Positions 1 to 6,594 of a DNA stretch of 8,232 nt are shown one piece after another (the first letter of the stretch is position 1; every line of letters begins with the position of its first letter). The notes beneath the pieces were generated by a model, which searched no databases, was not told where the DNA came from, and saw only the letters and a list, made by a program, of their open reading frames with translations. Source of the stretch: Alkalibaculum bacchi (lineage in GTDB: Bacteria; Bacillota; Clostridia; Eubacteriales; Alkalibacteraceae); the NCBI RefSeq assembly GCF_937875145.1, contig NZ_CALNCS010000168.1:1-8232 (forward strand), written 5' to 3'. The translations under genes were made by a program, and so were the position numbers.

Positions 1-39
1 GGTGCCATCTAAATCAAAAATAATCAGCTTAGTTGCCAT
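1..39 (-). CDS. HAD-family hydrolase, N-terminal fragment
   Basis: The first 13 codons, read on the minus strand from an ATG at 39, give MATKLIIFDLDGT; the gene runs off the left edge. A hydrophobic strand followed by DxDGT is motif I of the haloacid dehalogenase superfamily, in which the first Asp is the phosphorylated nucleophile and the second helps in acid-base catalysis. The DLDGT form is common in phosphoglycolate-phosphatase and beta-phosphoglucomutase types, but the substrate cannot be told from this fragment. An AGGTGAT ribosome binding site (44-50) lies four bases upstream of the start. The gene is divergent from the Rrf2 regulator, with about 180 bp between them. Confidence 0.65.
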   Translation of the reverse strand, partial: MATKLIIFDLDGT

Positions 40-74
40 ATTTATCACCTCAAAGACGAAATATTTGTAATACA

Positions 75-83
75 ATTATAACA
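75..83 (-). promoter_or_regulatory. Extended -10 promoter of the HAD gene
   Basis: The minus strand reads TGTTATAAT, a perfect TATAAT with the TGn extension, 36 bp upstream of the HAD start codon. No good -35 is visible at the expected distance, which is tolerated for extended -10 promoters. Confidence 0.45.
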
Positions 84-147
84 TAATTAAAGAGTTTTCT
101 TTTTATAATAAGCTATAAAAGAGTTTGCCTTATTGTACAGCATGAAT

Positions 148-176
148 TTGACATAGGCTTCAATATCCTTTATATT
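148..176 (+). promoter_or_regulatory. Sigma-A-type promoter of the Rrf2 regulator gene
   Basis: A perfect -35 TTGACA (148-153) is followed by a 17-bp spacer and a -10 TATATT (171-176). Transcription would start near 183 and leave a leader of about 40 nt before the GGAGGT ribosome binding site (211-216) and the ATG at 224. AT-rich bases around the -10 could hold an autoregulatory operator, but no clear palindrome is seen. Confidence 0.7.
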
Positions 177-223
177 ATATATTATAAATCAGATATGGTA
201 ACTAGGTTTAGGAGGTAAATGAA

Positions 224-658
224 ATGAAAATATCTACAAAAGGGAGATATGGTCTACGGGCAATTATTGACTTGGCGCTAAACTCTAATGGAGAACATGT
301 TTCTTTAGTAAATATTGCAGAAAGACAGGACATCTCGAAGAACTATCTAGAACAGGTTTTCTCAACATTGAGAAAAGCAGGTATTGTGAAAAGTGTAAAA
401 GGAGCCCAAGGTGGCTATGAACTGGCGAAAGACCCTTCTGAAATTACTGCCGGCGAAATTTTAAGGGCTCTTGAAGGAAGTCTATCTGTAGTAAATTCAT
501 CTAATGAAAAGGAAAGCAATGCAATAGAAAAGTGCATTAACAAGAATGTGTGGAATAAAATTGATGAAAGTGTAAATAAAGTAATTGATAATACGACCTT
601 AGAAGATTTAATAAGCGAATACAAGAAAGATTCTGATGTAATTATGTATTATATTTAA
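224..658 (+). CDS. Rrf2-family transcriptional regulator, CymR-like
   Basis: This is a cytoplasmic DNA-binding regulator of 144 residues, the usual length for Rrf2 proteins. It opens MKISTKGRYGLRAIIDLA, the family signature. The winged helix-turn-helix covers about residues 1-83, with the recognition region around 32-52 and a KGAQGGYEL wing at 60-67. ITAGEILRALEG (74-85) and the C-terminal TTLEDL and MYYI segments closely resemble Bacillus CymR, the repressor of cysteine and sulfur metabolism, as I remember that sequence. Only one cysteine is present (C104), whereas IscR needs three to hold an Fe-S cluster, so IscR-type iron-sulfur sensing is unlikely. A strong GGAGGT sits 7 nt before the ATG. 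No cysteine or isc genes lie next to it in this window, so its targets, and whether it deserves the name cymR, remain inference. Confidence 0.9.
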   Translation: MKISTKGRYGLRAIIDLALNSNGEHVSLVNIAERQDISKNYLEQVFSTLRKAGIVKSVKGAQGGYELAKDPSEITAGEILRALEGSLSVVNSSNEKESNAIEKCINKNVWNKIDESVNKVIDNTTLEDLISEYKKDSDVIMYYI

Positions 659-737
659 ATAGCTAGAGTATGTGATTTGTAACATAATTTAATAATTCAT
701 TGCATATAATGAGTACAGGAAAAAGGGGTGTATAAAT

Positions 738-1271
738 TTGAAAAAATTTATCTTAATGCTCGTATTACTGTGCTCATTTTTTATGTTTGGGTGTTCTACA
801 GAATCAGAGGATGCTGTAAATAGTACTGATATTGTTGTCGGAGATAATACTATTGAAAAAGTGAAAACGTCAACTGAGTTGAGTTCAACAAAGCCAAATT
901 TGAATTCTTATTTTGCACTTATTGACAGACCTCTGAAGGAACTCGAGTCTTTATGCGGACAAGCTGATGTAAAAGACATATTGTATGGTGGAGACTTTTA
1001 TTACTATGACAAACTAGAAATAGGATTTGGCGTTGATGGGGATATTATTACTTCTATTTTTATCTATGAAGGGGAATTAGATAATGGGATTAAAGTCAAT
1101 ATGTCCTTAGAAGAAGCATTAAAAATTCTCCAATTATCACAATCTAATGTAGAAGAAAATGAATACGGTATGATAGTAGTCTTCTCTAAATACCATTCTT
1201 ATGATGCCTATCTATCCTTTGATGAAGGAAAGCTACAAGAAATTCTCATTAAAGGAATACATGCAAGATAG
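738..1271 (+). CDS. Predicted lipoprotein of unknown function
   Basis: The product has 177 residues. Its N-terminus (MKKFILMLVLLCSFFMFGC) is a lipoprotein signal peptide: two lysines, a hydrophobic core, and a slightly degenerate lipobox M-F-G-C with C19 as the predicted lipidated residue. It should therefore be anchored on the outer face of the membrane. Residues 20-58 are Ser/Thr/Asn/acid-rich, like a linker. Residues 60-177 look like a small alpha+beta domain made of two similar halves (60-112 and 118-175), each with a short amphipathic helix followed by beta strands, a pattern seen in BamE-like or DUF4309-type domains; this is only a guess. The start is TTG, chosen because it gives a complete signal peptide and follows AAGGGGTG (723-730). 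A TATAAT (705-710) without a good -35 lies upstream. The function is not recognised, and co-transcription with ftsH is possible but not shown. Confidence 0.8.
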   Translation: MKKFILMLVLLCSFFMFGCSTESEDAVNSTDIVVGDNTIEKVKTSTELSSTKPNLNSYFALIDRPLKELESLCGQADVKDILYGGDFYYYDKLEIGFGVDGDIITSIFIYEGELDNGIKVNMSLEEALKILQLSQSNVEENEYGMIVVFSKYHSYDAYLSFDEGKLQEILIKGIHAR

Positions 1272-1277
1272 AGACTA

Positions 1278-1294
1278 ACGTACCTTCGGTATGT
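1278..1294 (+). other. Small hairpin in the lipoprotein-ftsH gap
   Basis: ACGTACC and GGTATGT form a 7-bp stem (one G-U pair) around a TTC loop, seven bases after the lipoprotein stop codon. It has no following T-run, so it is not a convincing intrinsic terminator. It could slow polymerase or protect the 3' end. Confidence 0.3.
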
Positions 1295-1381
1295 AGCGTA
1301 TTCCAACTATTGTCACTATATTTAACAGATCAGAATCGTTATAATAGTAATAGAGAATAAAATTTACCTAAGGAGGCGTTT

Positions 1382-3115
1382 ATGAAGAAAAAGAAACATT
1401 TTATTATAGCATCAATTGCATTGGTGTTTTTCATTGCTTTGGGTATAAGTATTTATATAAATAGATCAGAGATTACAGAAGTTCACTATAAAGACTTTGT
1501 GCAAGATTTAGAGTCAGAAAAAGTACAAGAAATCAAAATAAAAGATGAAAATGTATTAAGGGTAAACTTAAAAGATGGAACAGTCTATGAGACAACGAAT
1601 CCTCAAAGTGACTCTATGAAAGAGTATTTTCTATTAAATGGAGCAAGTATAAATGAAAATCAGAAAAAGATTGGAGACTCCGTTATACAAGCTTTAGGAC
1701 TAGTTGGCATAGGTGCTTTTGCTATCTTTTATATGAAAAAGAACACTGGAAAAGATAAATTAGAAGTAGTAAATATCAATGATCAAAATTCTGGAAATAG
1801 ACCTATCTGCAATTTTGAGCATGTTGCAGGAAATGATGAGGCAAAGGAACTTGTAAAGGATATTATTGACTTTATTAAAGATCCTGATAAATATGCTAAG
1901 CTTGGAGCGAAAATGCCTAGGGGTATACTGCTGTATGGACCACCAGGAACAGGTAAGACCCTTATGGCCAAAGCTATAGCTGGTGAGTCTGGAGTTCCCT
2001 TTTATGCCGTATCTGGCTCTGATTTTGTTCAGATGTATGTAGGAGTCGGTGCAAGCAGGATTCGTCAGCTTTTTCAGAAGGCAAAAAAAGCGAAAAAAGC
2101 AGTAATCTTCATTGATGAAATAGATGCAATTGGAAAAAAGAGGGGTAATGGAGTAACACAAGGAAATGATGAAAGAGATCAAACCCTTAATGCTTTGCTC
2201 ACAGAGATGTCTGGTTTTAACAGTCATAGTGGCATTGTAGTAGTTGCTGCTACCAATCGCCTTGAGACATTGGATGAGGCTTTAGTGCGACCTGGAAGAT
2301 TTGATCGACTAATAGAAATTGGTTTACCAGATATTAAAGCTCGCAAGAGAATACTTAAATTACATTTAGATGATAAGCCAGTACATAATTTAGTAAATAT
2401 GGACAAGTTATCTAGAGAGACTGTTTACTTTAGCGGTGCCATGCTTGAAAACTTAGCCAATGAAGCTGCGATTATCGCCGCAAATAAAAATGAAAATGAG
2501 ATTTCACAAAAGGATTTCGATCAAGCTTATTACACGATTATAGCAGGCTCTGCTAAGAAAGATATTAGCACGATAAGTGCAGAAGACCGTAAGGTGACTG
2601 CCTATCACGAAAGCGGACACGCATTAGCTACAAAACTGCTGCAACCAGAAAATACAGTAAGCAAAGTGACTATTATACCAAGTACTAAAGGTATCGGTGG
2701 ATTTAGTATGAGTATTCCAAAGGATAGACAATATAGAACAAAAAGTAGCATCCTTTGTGATATAAAAGTGTTATTAGCAGGTAGAGTGGCTGAGGAGTTA
2801 ATCTTTGGCGAAAGCAATATTACTACAGGTGCTTCTAATGATATTGAAAAAGCTTCTCAATTAGTCAAAGAATACGTATCAAAATTTGGAATGGATGAAG
2901 AACTTGGCTTATTCAATTGTGACGCAGCTTCTATGAATCCAGACACGGCAGTAATGGATAAATGCAGAGAACATATAAATACACTATATCAAGAAACAAA
3001 AGAAATCATGCTAGACAATATAGATCTTTTAAATCTATTTGCGAAAGAGCTTCTAGAGAGAGAAACCTTAAACGAAGAGGATTTGGACTTACTAGTTCAA
3101 GGGCATGTGGCGTAA
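1382..3115 (+). CDS. ftsH: FtsH-type ATP-dependent zinc metalloprotease
   Basis: This is a membrane-bound AAA+ protease that unfolds and degrades membrane and cytosolic proteins as a hexamer. Of its 577 residues, 8-26 and about 100-118 are transmembrane helices flanking a small extracytoplasmic domain. The ATPase follows: Walker A GPPGTGKT (186-193), pore loop MYVG (218-221), Walker B VIFIDEID (241-248), and a second region of homology ending RPGRFDR, with putative arginine fingers R306 and R309. The protease site is HESGH (409-413), with D487 in TGASNDI as the likely third zinc ligand. All catalytic residues are intact. It is somewhat shorter than the roughly 600-650 residues common in bacterial FtsH and lacks a long C-terminal tail. 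It is also diverged in places (MYVG for MFVG, GMDEELGL for the usual GMSEKLGP), which suggests a secondary clostridial paralog rather than the housekeeping copy. AAGGAGG (1370-1376) precedes the ATG; a TATAAT (1340-1345) may be its -10. Confidence 0.93.
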   Translation: MKKKKHFIIASIALVFFIALGISIYINRSEITEVHYKDFVQDLESEKVQEIKIKDENVLRVNLKDGTVYETTNPQSDSMKEYFLLNGASINENQKKIGDSVIQALGLVGIGAFAIFYMKKNTGKDKLEVVNINDQNSGNRPICNFEHVAGNDEAKELVKDIIDFIKDPDKYAKLGAKMPRGILLYGPPGTGKTLMAKAIAGESGVPFYAVSGSDFVQMYVGVGASRIRQLFQKAKKAKKAVIFIDEIDAIGKKRGNGVTQGNDERDQTLNALLTEMSGFNSHSGIVVVAATNRLETLDEALVRPGRFDRLIEIGLPDIKARKRILKLHLDDKPVHNLVNMDKLSRETVYFSGAMLENLANEAAIIAANKNENEISQKDFDQAYYTIIAGSAKKDISTISAEDRKVTAYHESGHALATKLLQPENTVSKVTIIPSTKGIGGFSMSIPKDRQYRTKSSILCDIKVLLAGRVAEELIFGESNITTGASNDIEKASQLVKEYVSKFGMDEELGLFNCDAASMNPDTAVMDKCREHINTLYQETKEIMLDNIDLLNLFAKELLERETLNEEDLDLLVQGHVA

Positions 3116-3240
3116 ATATTATGTAAAGCTTGTAGATGTTTTTAAGTATAAGCTGAAAGCCGAACTCTCTATGTACTTCGGTAGAAAAGACTTTAGAATT
3201 GCCTATACAAACTACCCGATTCATCCAGAAGAGCTTGCGA

Positions 3241-3287
3241 CGAAGGATCTTACATTATCTCGACCGAAGGTGAGTTTGCTTTTCCCG
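3241..3287 (-). repeat. Degraded inverted copy of part of the nrdD-nrdG repeat core
   Basis: The plus strand here matches the reverse complement of 3895-3943. The 14-mer CTTACATTATCTCG (3249-3262) is exact against 3922-3935 on the other strand, GAGTTTG (3272-3278) matches 3906-3912, and the flanking CGAAGGA and T-rich bases also agree. The small hairpin that is perfect in the other copy (CTCGCC/GGCGAG) is damaged here. The octamer arrays are absent, so this is a fragment or a separate insertion of the core. Confidence 0.7.
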
Positions 3288-3294
3288 TCCAACG

Positions 3295-3343
3295 AAAAAA
3301 GAAGGTCGAATTATTCCATGAGAATAATTCGACCTTCTTTTTT
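3295..3343. terminator. Bidirectional intrinsic terminator between ftsH and nrdG
   Basis: AAAAAA plus GAAGGTCGAATTATTC (3295-3316) is exactly complementary to GAATAATTCGACCTTC plus TTTTTT (3322-3343). This gives a 22-bp perfect stem with a 5-nt loop. With A6 on one side and T6 on the other it can end transcription in both directions, as expected between convergent genes. The last ten codons and the stop codon of nrdG lie inside it. Confidence 0.92.
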
Positions 3344-3808
3344 ACTCTCTTGTAAGTTGATAATTCTCTGATTTTTAGAGCCTTTAAAGATTAGGCGGTA
3401 ATCTTTTTCCTCTTCCACAAAAGGCCCATCAACCAGAATATCACATAAATCTAGAAGCTCTCTCCAAGCTTGTTTATTTGATTTTAAAATACTTTCGTAG
3501 GTGTACCCTGTGTAAATCATAATAGTAAGGTTAGAATTTACTTTAATCCTTTTAGCTAAGTCTAAGAATTCATCCCCTTGCTCTAAAGGCTCCCCACCGC
3601 TAAAAGTGATTCCATCCAAAAGTGGATTAAGTGATAGTTCTTTTATAATGTCATCAATATCCACCATGTAGCCTTCATCAAAAGAATGTGTGCGGGGATT
3701 ATGGCAACCTGGACAATTGTGTTTGCAACCTTGGGCAAAAATCACATACCGTATCCCCGGCCCATCTACAATAGACTCCTTTACAATACCAGCAACGCGA
3801 ATGTTCAT
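3311..3808 (-). CDS. nrdG: Anaerobic ribonucleotide reductase-activating protein (radical SAM)
   Basis: This is the radical S-adenosylmethionine activase that generates the glycyl radical on NrdD. It has 165 residues, close to the family norm. C28, C32 and C35 in CKHNCPGC form the CX3CX2C motif that binds the catalytic 4Fe-4S cluster; GITFSGGEPL (66-75) holds the GGE motif used in SAM binding. The N-terminus (RVAGIVKESIVDGPGIRYVIFAQGC) and DGPF plus FKGSKNQRI near the end are typical of NrdG. AAGGAG (3817-3822) lies 8 nt before the ATG. It is downstream of nrdD on the same strand, with 318 bp between the genes, almost entirely filled by a palindromic repeat element. The C-terminal ten residues are encoded by the stem of the bidirectional terminator, so that tail is probably not functionally constrained. 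Confidence 0.95.
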   Translation of the reverse strand: MNIRVAGIVKESIVDGPGIRYVIFAQGCKHNCPGCHNPRTHSFDEGYMVDIDDIIKELSLNPLLDGITFSGGEPLEQGDEFLDLAKRIKVNSNLTIMIYTGYTYESILKSNKQAWRELLDLCDILVDGPFVEEEKDYRLIFKGSKNQRIINLQESKKEGRIILME

Positions 3809-3830
3809 TAAAAAAGCTCCTTTTTAATAA

Positions 3831-3862
3831 GGTGGTCAGGTGGTCAGGTGGTAAGGTGGTCA
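3831..3862 (+). repeat. Tandem GGTGGTMA octamers, left arm
   Basis: There are four head-to-tail 8-bp units: GGTGGTCA, GGTGGTCA, GGTGGTAA, GGTGGTCA. Copy number could vary between strains through slippage. Confidence 0.9.
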
Positions 3863-4086
3863 GCAAAAGCAAAAGCAAAAAGCTGAATGCGGAAGGCGAA
3901 AAAACCAAACTCGCCTTTAGGCGAGATAATGTAAGGTCCTTCGCGTGCGTTCAAGAAGATGGTTGAGAAGTTAACTATGTTCATCTCCGCCGGTCTTTCA
4001 GTACTGAGACCCGAGCTACTGCTTAGGTCATTCTTGAGCGTAGCGAAGAATTTTAGACCCTAAATCCTGCCCAAGATGGTTTTTGC

Positions 4087-4126
4087 TGACCACCTGACTA
4101 CCTGACCAGCCGACCACCTTACCACC
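4087..4126 (-). repeat. Tandem GGTGGTCA-like octamers, right arm
   Basis: On the minus strand there are five 8-bp units: GGTGGTAA, GGTGGTCG, GCTGGTCA, GGTAGTCA, GGTGGTCA. They are inverted relative to the left arm and more diverged. The array abuts the nrdD TAA stop (4127-4129). Confidence 0.88.
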
Positions 4127-6439
4127 TTAAAAATGTTTCACCCTATCATTCTCCTCTGCCTTTTTCGCATCATTAAATCGATCTAGAGTACCCACTAAAT
4201 AGCCTGTAATTCTTCGGATTCGATGGAATTTTATAGTACCTTCTTCTCGACCGCAAGCTGGGCAGGTATTGCCAATAATTCCGCTGTATCCACATACAGG
4301 GTCTCGGTCTAAGGGATGGTTGATGGAGCCATAACCAATGCCAGCTTCCTTCATAGCTTTTACTACCTTTTCAAAGGCATATAGATTGTTAGAAGGGTCT
4401 CCATCGAGCTCTACATAGGTTATGTGTCCTGCATTTGTCAGTTCATGATAAGGTGCTTCTAGCCTAATCTTATCAAAGGCACTAATTTCGTGGTAAACAG
4501 GTATGTGGAAGCTATTAGTGTAGTACTCCCTGTCTGTAACTCCTTCGATGATTCCAAAGGTATTTTTGTCCATTTTTACAAAGCGCCCTGCTGTTCCTTC
4601 TGCAGGTGAAGCAATAAGGGTAAAATTTAAATTGCGCTTTTTACTCTCGTCATCCATTCTTCTGCGCATATGACCTATGATTTTTAGTCCTAATGCTTGA
4701 GATTCTTCGCTTTCACCATGGTGTTTGCCTGTTAATGCTTTTAGACACTCTGCTAAACCGATAAAACCAGCAGTCAGCGTACCATGCTTTAATACCTCTC
4801 GCACTTCATCTTCCCATTTGAGTTTATCCGAGTCTATCCATACCCCTTGTCCCATTAAGAAAGGATAGTTTTTTACCTTTTTTCGTGCCTGGATTTCAAA
4901 TCTTTCCCAAAGCTGTTCTATAACTACATCCAAAAGTCGATCCAATTCTTCAAAAAAGTTTAAGATGCTGCCATCTGCTTTTAATGCGATCTTAGGTAAA
5001 TTGATTGTAGTAAAGCTTAAATTTCCTCTTCCGTATACTACTTCATTTTCTAAGTCGTGGACATTACCTATAACTCTTGTACGACAACCCATATAGGCAA
5101 TTTCTGTTTCAGGATGGCCTTCTTTGTAATACTTTGCATTAAAAGGAGCATCTAAAAAAGAAAAATTAGGGAATAATCTTTTGGCGCTGACTCTACAAGC
5201 TAATTGGAATAAGTCATAATTGGGTTCTCCTAAATTATAATTAACGCCTTCTTTAACTTTAAATATATGGATAGGGAAGATAGGCGTCTCACCATTGCCA
5301 AGTCCAGCTTCTGTAGCTAGCAGTAAGTTTTTTATTACAAGTCTTCCTTCTACTGAAGTATCCATTCCGTAATTAATGGAACTAAAAGGAATTTGAGCAC
5401 CAGCTCGGCTGTGCATAGTGTTTAAATTATGGATAAAGGCTTCCATAGCTTGATAAGTAGTCTTATCGATTTCTTTTTCTGCGCTTTTTATGGCAAAATT
5501 TTGTGCTTTCAAAATAAGCTTTTTATCTTCAAAGTAATCTTCTAGTAGTTTTGCTTCATAATACTGATAATCCTCGTAATTGCTCATCGTTGGAGTAAGT
5601 TTATAGGTGCTTTTGATTTTTTGACTAATCTCTACAACAGTATCCCAAATATTAGGTAAATTATATAACAACTCTAAAGATTTTGATAAATTTTGCAGAT
5701 AATGTTTTTTATAGCTCTTTCGCACGCCTGGAGCCATTCCGTAATCAAAATTTGGTATACTTTGTCCGCCATGTTGATCATTCTGGTTAGATTGGATAGC
5801 GATACAGGCCAGAGCAGAATAACTTTGAATATTATTTGGCTCCCTTATATATCCGTGTCCTGTACTAAATCCACCTTGAAACAACTTTTCAATGTCAATT
5901 TGGCAACAAGTAGTAGTCAGAGTAAGAAAATCTAGGTCGTGTATATGGATATTGCCCTCTTTATGAGCTTTAGAATGCTCAGGGTTTAATATAAACATCT
6001 CATAAAACTGCTTTGCACCTTCAGAACCGTATCGAAGCATGGTACCCATTGCAGTATCTCCATCAATATTTGCGTTCTCTCGCTTCATGTCGTTGTCTTT
6101 AGCCTCTTTAAACGTGAGATCACTGTATACTTTCATCAATCGAGTATTCATTTCTCGTACTCGAGTTCTTTCAGCTCTATAAAGTATATATTCTTTTGCA
6201 GTGCGAGCGTGGCCTTTTTCAATGAGAACTTTCTCTACAGCATCTTGTATGTTTTCAACAGTGGGTGTTTTTCCATAAGTGCGCTCTTCTATGTACTCTA
6301 CTACAGCTTCCGCTAGAGAAAGGGCAGTACTATAGTCTCTACCCCCTTTAGCACTTGCTGCTCTAAAGATTGCATTAGAAATCTTTTCTAAATTAAAGGG
6401 AACCTCTCTGCCATCTCGTTTTACGATTTTTGTTATCAT
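4127..6439 (-). CDS. nrdD: Anaerobic (class III) ribonucleoside-triphosphate reductase
   Basis: This is a glycyl-radical enzyme that reduces ribonucleoside triphosphates to deoxyribonucleotides without oxygen. It has 770 residues. Residues 2-92 are an N-terminal ATP-cone (KRDGREVPFNLEKI, ARTAKEYILYR), the allosteric module that sets overall activity. The catalytic barrel follows; the cysteine pair C178/C179 (TTTCCQID) and C452 (YMGCRTRV) are the likely active-site thiols, inferred by analogy with the phage T4 enzyme. The C-terminal glycyl loop RRITGYLVGTLDRFN carries the radical at G746. The preceding zinc-site region has CGY and CPAC, only three cysteines (C715, C726, C729), with Asp712 where a fourth is found in other members. 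The protein ends RVKHF, as in many homologues. AAGGAG (6448-6453) is 8 nt before the ATG. It is the first gene of the nrdD-nrdG operon, with NrdR-like boxes upstream. Confidence 0.97.
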   Translation of the reverse strand: MITKIVKRDGREVPFNLEKISNAIFRAASAKGGRDYSTALSLAEAVVEYIEERTYGKTPTVENIQDAVEKVLIEKGHARTAKEYILYRAERTRVREMNTRLMKVYSDLTFKEAKDNDMKRENANIDGDTAMGTMLRYGSEGAKQFYEMFILNPEHSKAHKEGNIHIHDLDFLTLTTTCCQIDIEKLFQGGFSTGHGYIREPNNIQSYSALACIAIQSNQNDQHGGQSIPNFDYGMAPGVRKSYKKHYLQNLSKSLELLYNLPNIWDTVVEISQKIKSTYKLTPTMSNYEDYQYYEAKLLEDYFEDKKLILKAQNFAIKSAEKEIDKTTYQAMEAFIHNLNTMHSRAGAQIPFSSINYGMDTSVEGRLVIKNLLLATEAGLGNGETPIFPIHIFKVKEGVNYNLGEPNYDLFQLACRVSAKRLFPNFSFLDAPFNAKYYKEGHPETEIAYMGCRTRVIGNVHDLENEVVYGRGNLSFTTINLPKIALKADGSILNFFEELDRLLDVVIEQLWERFEIQARKKVKNYPFLMGQGVWIDSDKLKWEDEVREVLKHGTLTAGFIGLAECLKALTGKHHGESEESQALGLKIIGHMRRRMDDESKKRNLNFTLIASPAEGTAGRFVKMDKNTFGIIEGVTDREYYTNSFHIPVYHEISAFDKIRLEAPYHELTNAGHITYVELDGDPSNNLYAFEKVVKAMKEAGIGYGSINHPLDRDPVCGYSGIIGNTCPACGREEGTIKFHRIRRITGYLVGTLDRFNDAKKAEENDRVKHF

Positions 6440-6528
6440 TCACAATTCTCCTTCATTTGTTTCACTTGAATCTCAATTAGTAGCAAACTACTGTTAAACA
6501 ATTATTCTGTTCGTTTCAAACACCGCAT

Positions 6529-6544
6529 TGTCTACATATTGCGA
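6529..6544 (-). promoter_or_regulatory. Probable NrdR box, promoter-distal
   Basis: The minus strand reads TCGCAATATGTAGACA. Its centre AATATGTAG matches the core of the NrdR consensus (aCaCwAtATaTwGtgt), and 10 of 16 positions agree overall. It lies just downstream of the -10 and is separated by exactly 16 bp from a second box. NrdR, an ATP-cone repressor of ribonucleotide reductase operons, binds such pairs spaced at about 31-32 bp. Confidence 0.6.
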
Positions 6545-6549
6545 TAACC

Positions 6550-6579
6550 ATATTAACACACCCCGATATCTTGCGTCAA
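6550..6579 (-). promoter_or_regulatory. Putative nrdDG promoter
   Basis: On the minus strand, a -35 TTGACG (6574-6579), an 18-bp spacer and a TGn-extended -10 (TGT then TAATAT at 6550-6555) are visible. The transcript would begin near 6543 and have a leader of about 100 nt. One NrdR-like box overlaps the -35/spacer and the other covers the start site, which fits repression by blocking polymerase. Confidence 0.5.
6561..6576 (-). promoter_or_regulatory. Probable NrdR box, promoter-proximal
   Basis: The minus strand reads ACGCAAGATATCGGGG, with about 11 of 16 positions matching the NrdR consensus, including C-x-C and the A-x-ATAT core. It overlaps the putative -35 and spacer. Together with the box at 6529-6544 it gives the 32-bp repeat distance typical of NrdR-controlled nrd operons. 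Confidence 0.6.
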
Positions 6580-6594
6580 TTCTTTATTTTGTCC

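Larger units (their letters stand above)
3831..4126. repeat. 296-bp palindromic repeat element between nrdD and nrdG
   Basis: The left end is four tandem octamers (GGTGGTCA twice, GGTGGTAA, GGTGGTCA; 3831-3862), followed by GC and a short AAAAGC repeat (to 3883). The right end, on the opposite strand, is five related octamers (4087-4126), also joined to GCAAAA. The arms can therefore pair over about 40 bp. The core contains a perfect hairpin CTCGCC-TTTA-GGCGAG (3910-3925), a palindrome TCAGTACTGA (3998-4007), and an imperfect long-range inverted pair: CTTCGCGTGCGTTCAAGAA (3939-3957) against TTCTTGAGCGTAGCGAAG (4031-4048). The element starts just upstream of the nrdG ribosome binding site and ends exactly against the nrdD stop codon. 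No protein is encoded. It resembles a MITE or REP-type non-autonomous repeat; a transposase relationship is not demonstrated. It would be transcribed inside the nrdDG mRNA. Confidence 0.8.

Noticed and set aside
1310..1345. Full promoter for ftsH using TTGTCA (1310-1315) and TATAAT (1340-1345)
   Set aside because: The spacer would be 24 bp, too long for sigma-A. Only the -10 is credible.
1760..2227. Minus-strand open frame of 155 codons inside ftsH
   Set aside because: It is antisense to the highly conserved AAA+ domain, lacks a ribosome binding site, and its translation resembles no protein.
3105..3371. Plus-strand 88-codon open frame overlapping the ftsH end
   Set aside because: It has no ribosome binding site, crosses the degraded repeat and runs through the bidirectional terminator into antisense nrdG. 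The composition does not look like a protein domain.
3699..3908. Minus-strand open frame across the nrdG start and repeat
   Set aside because: It is an out-of-frame reading of nrdG plus the octamer array, giving a low-complexity Leu/Ser/Thr product.
3831..4126. CRISPR array
   Set aside because: The repeats are contiguous 8-mers with no spacers, in inverted arms; no cas gene is nearby.
5693..5935. Plus-strand 80-codon open frame within nrdD
   Set aside because: It is a shadow of nrdD on the opposite strand, with no start signals.
6490..6503. Rex-type operator around TTGTTTAACAG (minus strand) in the nrdD leader
   Set aside because: Rex sites have two half-sites separated by several bases; here they would overlap, so the match is not convincing.
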